A DNA stretch of 64,000 nucleotides from Vulcanimicrobiota bacterium (lineage in GTDB: Bacteria > Vulcanimicrobiota > Vulcanimicrobiia > Vulcanimicrobiales > Vulcanimicrobiaceae). Location of the stretch: NCBI GenBank assembly GCA_027307235.1, contig DAHUXH010000013.1, positions 62,001-126,000 of the forward strand, given 5' to 3'. How positions within the stretch are numbered: the first letter of the stretch is position 1; every line of letters starts with the position of its first letter. Below are positions 48,891 through 56,780 of the stretch, piece by piece. The notes under the pieces are model-generated. The model was not told where the DNA came from. It saw nothing but the letters and a program-made list of their open reading frames with translations, and did no database searches. Position numbers and translations under genes: made by a program.

Positions 48891-50113
48891 AGCGTCGTGC
48901 GCTGCTCGTTCGCGCGGGAACCGTCGTCACCAATCACAACGACGTCGCGCAGAACGGCGTGACCTTCGCCGATCTCGGCATTCTCCACGATGCCGAGATC
49001 GTGTGTGCCGACGGTGCGATCGTCGCGATCGGCAAGCGCGGTTCCATCGATCTCTCGCGCGAGGCGATCGCGCAGGAGGTGAACCTCGGCGATCGCGTGA
49101 TCGTCCCTGGGTTCGTCGACGCGCACGCGCACCCGCTCTTTGCCGGGGATCGCGAACCCGACTTCGCGGCGCGCATTCGCGGTGAGAGACCCACGCTCGG
49201 CATGCTGCATACCGTCGAGCAGACGCGCGCCGCGCTGCTGGACGGCGCGGCGTTCTACGAGCGCAGCGTCCGCCCGCGTTTGCACGCCCTGCTGATGCAC
49301 GGGACGACCACGCTCGAAACCAAGACCGGGTACGCATTGCACAAACCCGGGGAGGCCGAGTTGCTCGACCTCATCGCAACGCATCGCGACGACGCGGACG
49401 CACCGCGATTGGTGTCCACGTTCCTCGGCGCACACGCGCTTCCGCCCGAGTATGATGACGAGATTGCATTCGTCGATTACTTGATCGATCAATGTCTGCC
49501 GACTGCCAAGGCGCACGGCGCCGTCTATGCCGACGCCTTCTGCGAGCCCGGATTCTTCTCGCCGGAGCAGACCCGGCGGTATCTGGAGGCAGCGCGAGCG
49601 CACGGCTTGCGATTGCGCGTGCATTGCGATGAGATGCAGTTCGGTCACGCCGCCGAGATGGCAGTTGCGCTCGGCGTCGATGCGGTCGATCATTGCAACT
49701 GCATTCGCGAGCAGGACGTGGCCGCGATCGCCGAGCGCGACATCGTGACCGTTGCTTGTCCGGCGACGATCGCGTACCTCGATCTGCCGCAGCGCGCGCC
49801 CGTGCGCGCTCTGCTCGAACGCGGCGCGACGGTCGCGTTGGCGAGCGACTTCAACCCCGGCACGTCGCCCTGCTTCAATCTGCAGACGGTCGCGTATTTC
49901 GGCCGTAAGCTCTTCGGGCTCTCCGCCGCCGAAGCACTGTACGGCGTGACGGTGGCGGCGGCGCGGTCGCTGCGCGCCAATGCCGGACGCTTGCGCGTCG
50001 GCGCACCGGCCGACTTCGTCGCACTCGACATCGCGTCACCGCACGAATTCGGTTGGCAGCACGGTGGAAATCTTGCCTCGTTCGTGGTGCGCGCCGGGGT
50101 GATCGCGGCATGA
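48878..50113 (+). CDS. hutI: imidazolonepropionase
   Basis: 411 residues, an amidohydrolase with zinc ligands His83 and His85 in DAHAHPLF, a later [12 protein letters not shown] block and [11 protein letters not shown]. It opens the imidazolone ring to N-formimino-glutamate. A TTG start inside the last codons of hutU is used, because no ATG or GTG gives the conserved N-terminus. The end overlaps the next gene by 4 bp. Confidence 0.95.
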
Positions 50114-51399
50114 ACGAAATGGTGCGCGCGGCGCGCGCGCTGGTTGGCGGCAAGCTGCGCGAGGATTATGCGTTCGTCATCCGCGACGGCATGATCGCCG
50201 TCGCGGGTTCCTATGCGGAGTTGCGTGAACACGCCGCTGACTTGCCGGGCCGATCATTTCCGTCCGATCGCCTGATCGTGCCGGGATTCATCAACGGCCA
50301 CAGTCATGCGTATCAAATCTTGCTGCGCGGCTGGGCCGATGATTGGCCGTTCGCGCGCTGGCGCAGCGAGGCGCTGTACCGGGTCGTTCCGCAATTGACG
50401 CCCGACGACATCTTCACCGTGTTCGTCTGCGCGTTCTCCGAGATGCTGGCAGCGGGCATCACCACAGTGACCGAATTTTTCTATCTCAACGGCGCCGGCA
50501 ACGCGCACGCGCAGGCCGCGATCGCCGCCGCGCGCGAGACCGGCATACGGCTAATCCTAGCGCGCACCTGGATGGACGCATCGTATGCGCCCGTCGCGTT
50601 TCGCGAGTCGATCGACCAAGCCGCATCGCGCACCGATGCCTTGCGCGCCGAGTACCCGGATGCCAACGTGTGCGTGGCTCCGCATTCGCTGCACGCCGCG
50701 TCGCACGACATGATCCGCGCGGCCGCGCAGTATGCGCGCACCACCGGCTGCAAGTCGCATATCCACGTAGCCGAAGCGCAGTACGAAGGTCAGGAGACAA
50801 AAGAGAAGTTCGGCGCGACGCCGGTCGAGCTGTTGGAACGGCTCGGCGCACTGGACGAACGCACGGTCGCCGTACACGCGATCTACATAAGCGACGATGA
50901 AAAGCGCCTGCTCGCGCAGCGTGGGGCGGCGGTGATCCACAACCCGATGACCAATCAGTATCTCGGCGACGGTATCTGCGACGTGGTTGGATTGGATGCG
51001 CTCGGTGTGACGATCGGCTTGGGGACCGACGCCGACGTCAAACCGTCGATCATCGACGAGATGCGCGCGGCCTCGCTCTTGCAAAAAGTGGATCGGCGTG
51101 ACGGCGAAGCGCTGGGAGCGCAGCGTGCATTTGCACTGGGCACGTCGTCGGGTGCGCGGGCCGTTGGGATCACAGCCGGCGATCTGACGGCAGGCAATGC
51201 CGCCGATTACGTCGTGCTCGATGCCGGCCGCATCGATGCCTGGACGCCGCCGTGCAACGCGGTCGTCTATCGCGGCGAGTCGCGATGGGTGCAGGCCGCC
51301 TTTGTCGGCGGGCAACGCGTCTACACCGGCGAAGTATCGTTGGCCGAGCGGCGCGAGCGCGAACGGATCGGAGCGGTCGCGCGGCGCGTCCTTCCCTAG
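50110..51399 (+). CDS. amidohydrolase, probable formimidoylglutamate deiminase (HutF-like)
   Basis: 429 residues with His64 and His66 in GHSHAYQ, CVAPHSLH and GLGTDAD, the deaminase-type metal centre. Its ATGA link to hutI argues for HutF, which deaminates N-formimino-glutamate to N-formylglutamate. Canonical HutF has an FWTWR block after the first His pair; here it is WPFARWRSEALY, and overall the protein looks partly like SAH/atrazine-type deaminases. HutG (formylglutamate deformylase) is not in the window. An FTCD or HutG-type formiminoglutamase is also absent. Confidence 0.7.
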   Translation: MNEMVRAARALVGGKLREDYAFVIRDGMIAVAGSYAELREHAADLPGRSFPSDRLIVPGFINGHSHAYQILLRGWADDWPFARWRSEALYRVVPQLTPDDIFTVFVCAFSEMLAAGITTVTEFFYLNGAGNAHAQAAIAAARETGIRLILARTWMDASYAPVAFRESIDQAASRTDALRAEYPDANVCVAPHSLHAASHDMIRAAAQYARTTGCKSHIHVAEAQYEGQETKEKFGATPVELLERLGALDERTVAVHAIYISDDEKRLLAQRGAAVIHNPMTNQYLGDGICDVVGLDALGVTIGLGTDADVKPSIIDEMRAASLLQKVDRRDGEALGAQRAFALGTSSGARAVGITAGDLTAGNAADYVVLDAGRIDAWTPPCNAVVYRGESRWVQAAFVGGQRVYTGEVSLAERRERERIGAVARRVLP

Positions 51400-51433
51400 C
51401 TTCCGCTTCTAGCAATCATCACGGGAGGCCAAG

Positions 51434-51751
51434 ATGCAATCATCCGTTCGCTCGATCTTCGCCGTCGTGCTCGCGCTCACGCTCTGCGCGTGCGGCGGCA
51501 ACAAGAACGCCGCGCAGTCCCCGTCGCCGTCGCCGAGCGCTCCCGAACTGTCGCCGCCCGCCGGTGCGATGTCGACGATGGCGACCGTTCCTCCGAATCT
51601 GAACTGCGGCGCCGTCAAGCCCGTGTGGGTCAACCTCAGGACCAAGAAGTATCACGAACCCGGCGATCCGATGTACGGCATGACCAAGCACGGCGAGTAT
51701 CTCTGCCCGTCGCAAGCTGCGGCGCAAGGGTTCAAACGCGCAAGACCGTAG
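51434..51751 (+). CDS. small lipoprotein with YHEPGD domain
   Basis: 105 residues. Lipobox LCAC (Cys20), a Ser/Pro-rich spacer, then ~45 residues with VWVNLRTKKYHEPGD and MTKHGEYLCPSQAAAQGF. This short module recurs at the C-termini of secreted and DNA-uptake proteins, without an assigned role. A GGGAGG lies 10 bases before the ATG. It follows the hut genes but shows no link to them. It is convergent with the beta-lactamase-like gene 9 bp away. Confidence 0.72.
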   Translation: MQSSVRSIFAVVLALTLCACGGNKNAAQSPSPSPSAPELSPPAGAMSTMATVPPNLNCGAVKPVWVNLRTKKYHEPGDPMYGMTKHGEYLCPSQAAAQGFKRARP

Positions 51752-51760
51752 CGATCTTCG

Positions 51761-52552
51761 CTAGAGGTGCGGCCGCAGCGTCCGCATGAACGTGCCGAAC
51801 CGCGCGTTGTTCGCATCGGTTGAGGGAAGCGCGGCGTACACGACGATTGTGTAGCTGCGGCCTTGTGCCGTCGTCAGAATGCCGCCGTCGTGCGTGACCT
51901 CGTCGGTGTCTCCGGTCTTGTGTTCGAAGCGGTCGCCCGCCCCAAGCCCCTCGCTCAGCTTGTTGTTCCAGCGCTGACGCGCAAGCGCCGCGCGCAGCAC
52001 CGGTGCATGCGGAACCGCATTCGTTGCGATCAGTGTGAACATGCGCGCGGCATCGGCTGCGCTGTGCGCGTTGCGATGCACGCCGTCCCACTGCGGATCG
52101 TCGATGAGCGGCTCGCTGCCGGAGAGTTTGCGATGGAACGCCGTGCGCGCGAGACCGAAGCGCTCGCGCGCGATCTCGGTCGCACGCTCGCGGCCGACGA
52201 CGTCGAAGAGCATGTTGGTCGCGACATTGTCGGAGTTCGCGATCGCGAGCTCGATCAATTGGTGGAGCGACGCGCGGTAGCCGGGAACCAGCGGTGAGGA
52301 TGCGTCGTTGGCAGTCATGTTCTCCGGCATGACCGGGAACGTAGCGTCGTCGCGCAGGCGGCCGGCGGCGAGATCGTTCAAGGCCGCCGCCGCCAGCGGC
52401 ACCTTGATCATGCTCGCGGGATAGACGTACCGCTCTGCGTCGAGCGCCACCGCATCGCCGCCGTCGGATACGGGCGCCACGACGATCCCGCACGGGTCGA
52501 GCCCGGCCTCGTGGGCGGCCTGGACGAGGGTGTGCGGAGTGAGCGTGAGCAT
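51761..52552 (-). CDS. class A beta-lactamase-like protein without signal peptide
   Basis: 263 residues, the size of a mature class A enzyme. SMIK gives Ser47 and Lys50, SDN lies at 107-109 (60 residues on, as in Ambler numbering) and KTG at 212-214. By spacing, the deacylating Glu166 position falls on Leu143 and no ExxLN is seen, so hydrolysis of beta-lactams is doubtful. The ATG at 52552 is preferred; an ATG at 52573 adds seven residues, and neither start gives a signal peptide. The open frame upstream to 53248 is antisense to other genes. Confidence 0.82.
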   Translation of the reverse strand: MLTLTPHTLVQAAHEAGLDPCGIVVAPVSDGGDAVALDAERYVYPASMIKVPLAAAALNDLAAGRLRDDATFPVMPENMTANDASSPLVPGYRASLHQLIELAIANSDNVATNMLFDVVGRERATEIARERFGLARTAFHRKLSGSEPLIDDPQWDGVHRNAHSAADAARMFTLIATNAVPHAPVLRAALARQRWNNKLSEGLGAGDRFEHKTGDTDEVTHDGGILTTAQGRSYTIVVYAALPSTDANNARFGTFMRTLRPHL

Positions 52553-52576
52553 CCCACGGAGATACTCCGCCATGCG

Positions 52577-52590
52577 TGTAAGTACTTGCA
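52577..52590 (+). promoter_or_regulatory. operator-like palindrome 1
   Basis: TGTAAGTACTTGCA is a 14-base palindrome with one mismatch. It lies just upstream of the beta-lactamase-like gene's candidate starts, and shares the TACTTGCA half-site with the perfect palindrome 30 bases further on. Confidence 0.55.
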
Positions 52591-52620
52591 TACACCTCGA
52601 TCGTATGCTAGGGTGGTGCG

Positions 52621-52638
52621 TGCAAGTACATACTTGCA
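52621..52638 (+). promoter_or_regulatory. operator-like palindrome 2 (perfect)
   Basis: TGCAAGTA-CA-TACTTGCA is a perfect inverted repeat with a 2-base spacer, 2 bases before the Shine-Dalgarno (AAAGGAG) of the efflux operon. A TATGCT at 52604 could serve as a -10 for the plus strand. Location and symmetry fit binding by the TetR protein encoded two genes on. Confidence 0.65.
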
Positions 52639-52660
52639 TAAAAGGAGTCACCTGTTTTCT

Positions 52661-53332
52661 GTGGAGACCTTCGCCCTGATGCCGGGTAACGCGTTGTTGG
52701 CGCTCATCCTGCTGCTCGGCGGGGTGCAGGCAACGGCGCAACCTTCGTCGCCGCTCGACGCGGCGACGATCATTACGCGCATGGAGGCGCGCAACGTTTC
52801 GCTGAACTCTTACCGCTCGCGTGTGCATGTCAACGTCCGCATGCTGAATTTTCCATGGCTCGCACCCAAACTCGACGGGACCGCCTACTATAAACGCCCG
52901 GGCGCATTCGCCGTGGTTTTCGATCGCGTCCCGAGCTACGCGCACGGGATCACCAAACTCTTCACCGACATCGGCGATCCGAGCGCGTGGCGGAAGGATC
53001 AGACCCTGGAACTGATCGGAACGCAGACGTTGAACGATCGCCCCGTCTACGTGGTGAAGCTGACGAAGAAGATTTACTCGACGATCTTGGATCGCGCGCT
53101 CGTGTACGTCGATGCGCAGACCTACGAGCTTCCGCGCATGGAATGGTACTATCGTGACGGCGGCAAGGTCACGATGACGCAAGCATATCGCGACGATGGA
53201 GGTTTCCAGATGGTTGCCACGCAACACGCGGACATCGCCATTACCCACGTCCGAGCCGTCGCCGACTCTTCATACGGTCCGTATCAGACCAACATCGCGC
53301 TTGACGACGCGGTCTTTCAGCAGAGCAAATGA
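52661..53332 (+). CDS. LolA-like outer-membrane lipoprotein-sorting-fold protein
   Basis: 223 residues from a GTG, 14 bases after AAGGAG. A signal peptide (LLALILLLGGVQATAQ) is followed by a half-barrel of long strands (SRVHVNVRMLNFP, VYVVKLTKK, RALVYVDAQT), the LolA/LolB superfamily look. Such proteins bind hydrophobic ligands in the periplasm. It opens the efflux operon and overlaps the TetR gene by 4 bp, so it could be a periplasmic carrier for the pump's substrate. An ATG at 52679 is an alternative start. Confidence 0.72.
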   Translation: METFALMPGNALLALILLLGGVQATAQPSSPLDAATIITRMEARNVSLNSYRSRVHVNVRMLNFPWLAPKLDGTAYYKRPGAFAVVFDRVPSYAHGITKLFTDIGDPSAWRKDQTLELIGTQTLNDRPVYVVKLTKKIYSTILDRALVYVDAQTYELPRMEWYYRDGGKVTMTQAYRDDGGFQMVATQHADIAITHVRAVADSSYGPYQTNIALDDAVFQQSK

Positions 53333-53961
53333 TCTCCAACATCCATTCCGATCACAGCGACCGCCGTTCCGCTTCACCGGAGGAGACGCGCGAGCGCATC
53401 CTGCTTGCGGCGCGCGACGTGATGTCGCGCAAGGGCCGGCGCGGCGCCACCACCCGCGAGATCGCCGACGTCGCCGGCGTCAACGAGGCGACCTTATTTC
53501 GGCATTTCGGAAACAAGGACGGCTTGATGGCGGCGATCGCACAGCGGTTCTGCGCTGTTTTCGAATTGCAGTCGCTGATGGACCGCCTCTCGGGCAATCT
53601 CGAAGATGACATGTTTGAGATCGGCAAGACGCTGATGCAGAGCATGAACGCCTTGCGGGACATGATCGCATGGTCGCTCGTCGAGAACGATCCCGAGACG
53701 CCGTTTCAAGTGCGCATCGGCGATGAGGTGTGGCGCGTCCCTGAAGCGATTCACAAGGTCATTTTAGATTACATGGCCGGCCGCATCGCGTCCGGTGAAC
53801 TGCACGGTGACGCGCCGCTGCTCGCTCGGCTGCTCATGAACATCATCTTCGCGCACGTGATGTCGCGTCGAAAATTTCCCGACGCGCAGATCTACGACGA
53901 CGCCGACGCAGCCCTGCGATTCTACATAGACGTTTTTCTCAATGGTGTAAGGAGCAAGTAA
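53329..53961 (+). CDS. TetR/AcrR family transcriptional regulator
   Basis: 210 residues. The N-terminal helix-turn-helix reads TTREIADVAGVNEATLFRHFGNKDGL (split here by helix order), typical of TetR. The C-terminal ligand domain is family-diverse. Translationally coupled to the upstream LolA-like gene (ATGA) and directly before the pump genes, it probably represses its own operon through the palindromes at 52577 and 52621. Confidence 0.94.
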   Translation: MISNIHSDHSDRRSASPEETRERILLAARDVMSRKGRRGATTREIADVAGVNEATLFRHFGNKDGLMAAIAQRFCAVFELQSLMDRLSGNLEDDMFEIGKTLMQSMNALRDMIAWSLVENDPETPFQVRIGDEVWRVPEAIHKVILDYMAGRIASGELHGDAPLLARLLMNIIFAHVMSRRKFPDAQIYDDADAALRFYIDVFLNGVRSK

Positions 53962-55215
53962 ATGGCAACTCGCGATGTCGACCAAGAACGGGTCGAGACC
54001 GCCCCTCGTGGAACCGGAAACGGCGTGGCGACGCTCGACGCGCGCACCGGACCGCGCAAACGGATCATTTTCGGCGTGCTGGGAGCGATCGCCGGCATCT
54101 TGATCTTGGTGTGGGGCATGAAGTGGTATGCCTATGCTCACGTCCACGAGGGCACCGACGACGCGCGCGTCGACGCCGACGCCGTTCAGATCACGAGCAA
54201 GATCGGGGAACGGGTCGAGACCATCGTCGTTGACACCAACGAGCACGTCGCCAAGAACCAGACGCTGATCGTCCTCGACAACGCCGACGAACGTGCCAAG
54301 CTCAAACAAGCGCAAGCCAACTACGATCTCGCGCGCTCCAACCAATCGGCGACGACGCAGCAGAGTCAGGGCGGCCTCTCGCAAGCCCAGGCGGACGTGA
54401 TTGCGGCACAGACGCAACTGCCAATCACGCGCGCCGGTGTCGCGCAAGCGCAGGCCCAACTCGACCAAGCGCAAGCGCAGGTGCCGGCGGCGCAAGCGGC
54501 TGCCGACAAGGCGTCGGCGGACGAAGCGCGCGCGCAATCGCTCTTTGCTACCGGCGACGTTCCACGAGCGCAACTCGATGCGATGCGCGCGGCAGCCGCG
54601 GCGGCCGCGGCGCAACTACGCGCGGCGCGCGAGAGCGTGCTCGTCGCTTCGGCCAACCTCGATGCCGCGCGAGTGCGCATCGCTTCGGCGCAGGCGGGCA
54701 TCTCCGCCGCGCAGGGAGGCATGGCAACCGCGCAAGGAAAGCTGGCGCAGAATTCCGACCCCAGCAACGTCGAGGCGGCCGCAGCCGCGCTCGCGCTCGC
54801 GAAACAGAATCTGTCGTACACGTCGATCGTCTCCCCGATCGACGGGTACGTCGGCGAGAAGAGCGCTGAAGTCGGTCAGACCGTCGGTCCGGGGACGACG
54901 CTTCTGACGCTGATACCGTCAAACAAGATCTTCATCACCGCGAACTTCAAGGAAACGCAGCTCACCGACATGCGCGTGGGGCAGCCGGCCGACATTCACG
55001 TCGACGCCTATCCGAACGCCGGGTTCACGGGACACGTCGTCTCAATCAACCCCGCCTCGCAGAACACGTATGCGCTGGTGCCGGCGCAGAACGCCACCGG
55101 CAACTTCGTCAAGGTCACGCAGCGCATCCCCGTGCGCATCGCGATCGACAATGGCGATGCGGCGCACCCGCTGCGTCCCGGCATGAGTGTCGAGACGTAC
55201 GTGAAAGTCCGCTGA
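53962..55215 (+). CDS. HlyD/EmrA-type membrane fusion protein
   Basis: 417 residues. One transmembrane helix at ~34-53, a biotinyl-lipoyl half-domain, then a long Gln/Ala-rich coiled coil (~110-275), the second lipoyl half (SYTSIVSPIDGYVG) and a beta-barrel domain. It bridges the inner-membrane MFS pump and the outer-membrane channel. AAGGAG precedes the ATG, which adjoins the TetR stop. Confidence 0.94.
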   Translation: MATRDVDQERVETAPRGTGNGVATLDARTGPRKRIIFGVLGAIAGILILVWGMKWYAYAHVHEGTDDARVDADAVQITSKIGERVETIVVDTNEHVAKNQTLIVLDNADERAKLKQAQANYDLARSNQSATTQQSQGGLSQAQADVIAAQTQLPITRAGVAQAQAQLDQAQAQVPAAQAAADKASADEARAQSLFATGDVPRAQLDAMRAAAAAAAAQLRAARESVLVASANLDAARVRIASAQAGISAAQGGMATAQGKLAQNSDPSNVEAAAAALALAKQNLSYTSIVSPIDGYVGEKSAEVGQTVGPGTTLLTLIPSNKIFITANFKETQLTDMRVGQPADIHVDAYPNAGFTGHVVSINPASQNTYALVPAQNATGNFVKVTQRIPVRIAIDNGDAAHPLRPGMSVETYVKVR

Positions 55216-55224
55216 GAGCGGGCC

Positions 55225-56769
55225 ATGGCAGCCCAGATGCACGAGAGCGCAGTCGTGGAATACGGCGTGCGCAGATTCCTAGTGAGCTTGGCGGTCATCT
55301 CGGCGACGCTGCTGGAGATCATCGATACGACCATCGTCAACGTCGCGCTGCCGAACATCCAAGGCAACTTCGGCGTGCCGATCGATCAAGGCGCGTGGAT
55401 CGTGACCGGCTACATCATCGCCAACGTGGTCGTCATTCCGATCACACCCTGGCTGCAGATGCGCTTCGGCCGCCGCCAGTATTTCTTCGCGTCGATCGTG
55501 ATGTTCACGATCGCCTCGCTGATGTGCGGGCTCGCGCCGAATTTTGAGTCGCTCGTATTCTGGCGCGTCATGCAAGGGTTGGGTGGCGGCGGGCTGATCT
55601 CCACCTCGCAAGCGATCCTGCGCGACACATTCACGTTGCGCGAACAAGGACAAGCTCAAGGCATCTTCGCGATGGGCGTCATCGTCGGACCGGCCCTCGG
55701 TCCGGTCATCGGCGGGATTCTCACCGACAACCTGTCGTGGCGTTGGGCGTTCTTCATCAACTTGCCGGTGGGGATCATCGCCGCGATCCTGACGTGGAGG
55801 TATCTGCGCAACCCGCAGGCGCCCCGTTTCTCGAAACTCGACTGGTTCGGCCTGGGGTTTCTCGCGCTTGGGCTCGGTTCGATGCAGTACGTGCTCGACC
55901 AAGGGCAGCAATACGATTGGCTCGCCGATCCCAACATTCGGCTCTTCGCCGGTTTGGCCGTCGCGGGGCTCGGAGCGTTCGTGTTCTGGACGCTGCGCTC
56001 GAGGATTCCGGTCGTCGATCTGCACGTCTTGCGGTTGCGTCAAGTCGTGGCCGGCAGCATTCTGGGAGCCGTGCTCGGCATGAGTCTCTACGGAACGATC
56101 CTGGTTTTGCCGCAGTATCTTCAGAATTCGCTCGGCTTCACGGCGACGCTCTCCGGGCTGACGATTCTGGTGCGCGCGATCGCCGTCATGATCTTCACGA
56201 TTCCCACGGCTATCCTCGCCGGGCGCGGGCTCATCGACCCGCGCATCTCGACGGCGGCCGGATTCGTGCTGCTCGGTATCTCGAACTGGATCCTCGCCGA
56301 CGTCACCACGCCCAATTCGAGTTTCGGAACCTTCGTGATCGCGCTCGTCATCAGCGGCGTCGGGTTGTCGCAGATTTTCGTGCCGCTCTCGATCGCCGTG
56401 CTTGGCGGTGTCGCTTCGAAAGAAGTACCATCGACCTCCGCATTCTTCAATCTGTCACGTCAGGTTGGTGGAAGTATTGCAACCGCAGTGCTGGTGACGT
56501 TGCTCGTGCGCGGGGTCTCCGTCCATCAAACCGACTTGGCAGCGGCGATCAATCTCCGTAGCCCTGCAACGGCGGCGTACGTGCGCGCCAACGGCGGTGA
56601 GCGCTCGCGCGGTGCGCTCGGCAATCTCGAAGACATCGTGGAACGTCAAGCGCTGGTCCAGTCCTATGCCGACACGTCGCGCTGGGTCGCGCTCATCTCG
56701 GTCGCGCTCGCGCCGCTGGTTCTCTTGCTCAAACGTCCGCACTTGGGCGGCCCTGTCGTCGTCGAATAA
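55225..56769 (+). CDS. DHA2-family MFS multidrug efflux pump (EmrB-like)
   Basis: 514 residues with 14 hydrophobic segments. IIDTTIVNVALPNIQ, the motif A-type GRRQYFF and the motif C-type GPALGPVIGG identify the DHA2 drug/H+ antiporter family. It works with the HlyD and TolC proteins as a tripartite pump. It begins 9 bp after the HlyD gene. Confidence 0.95.
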   Translation: MAAQMHESAVVEYGVRRFLVSLAVISATLLEIIDTTIVNVALPNIQGNFGVPIDQGAWIVTGYIIANVVVIPITPWLQMRFGRRQYFFASIVMFTIASLMCGLAPNFESLVFWRVMQGLGGGGLISTSQAILRDTFTLREQGQAQGIFAMGVIVGPALGPVIGGILTDNLSWRWAFFINLPVGIIAAILTWRYLRNPQAPRFSKLDWFGLGFLALGLGSMQYVLDQGQQYDWLADPNIRLFAGLAVAGLGAFVFWTLRSRIPVVDLHVLRLRQVVAGSILGAVLGMSLYGTILVLPQYLQNSLGFTATLSGLTILVRAIAVMIFTIPTAILAGRGLIDPRISTAAGFVLLGISNWILADVTTPNSSFGTFVIALVISGVGLSQIFVPLSIAVLGGVASKEVPSTSAFFNLSRQVGGSIATAVLVTLLVRGVSVHQTDLAAAINLRSPATAAYVRANGGERSRGALGNLEDIVERQALVQSYADTSRWVALISVALAPLVLLLKRPHLGGPVVVE

Positions 56770-56780
56770 GGAAGTCATCT

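Noticed and set aside
52553-53248. N-terminal extension of the beta-lactamase-like protein to 495 residues
   Set aside because: It runs antisense through the LolA-like gene and the operators.
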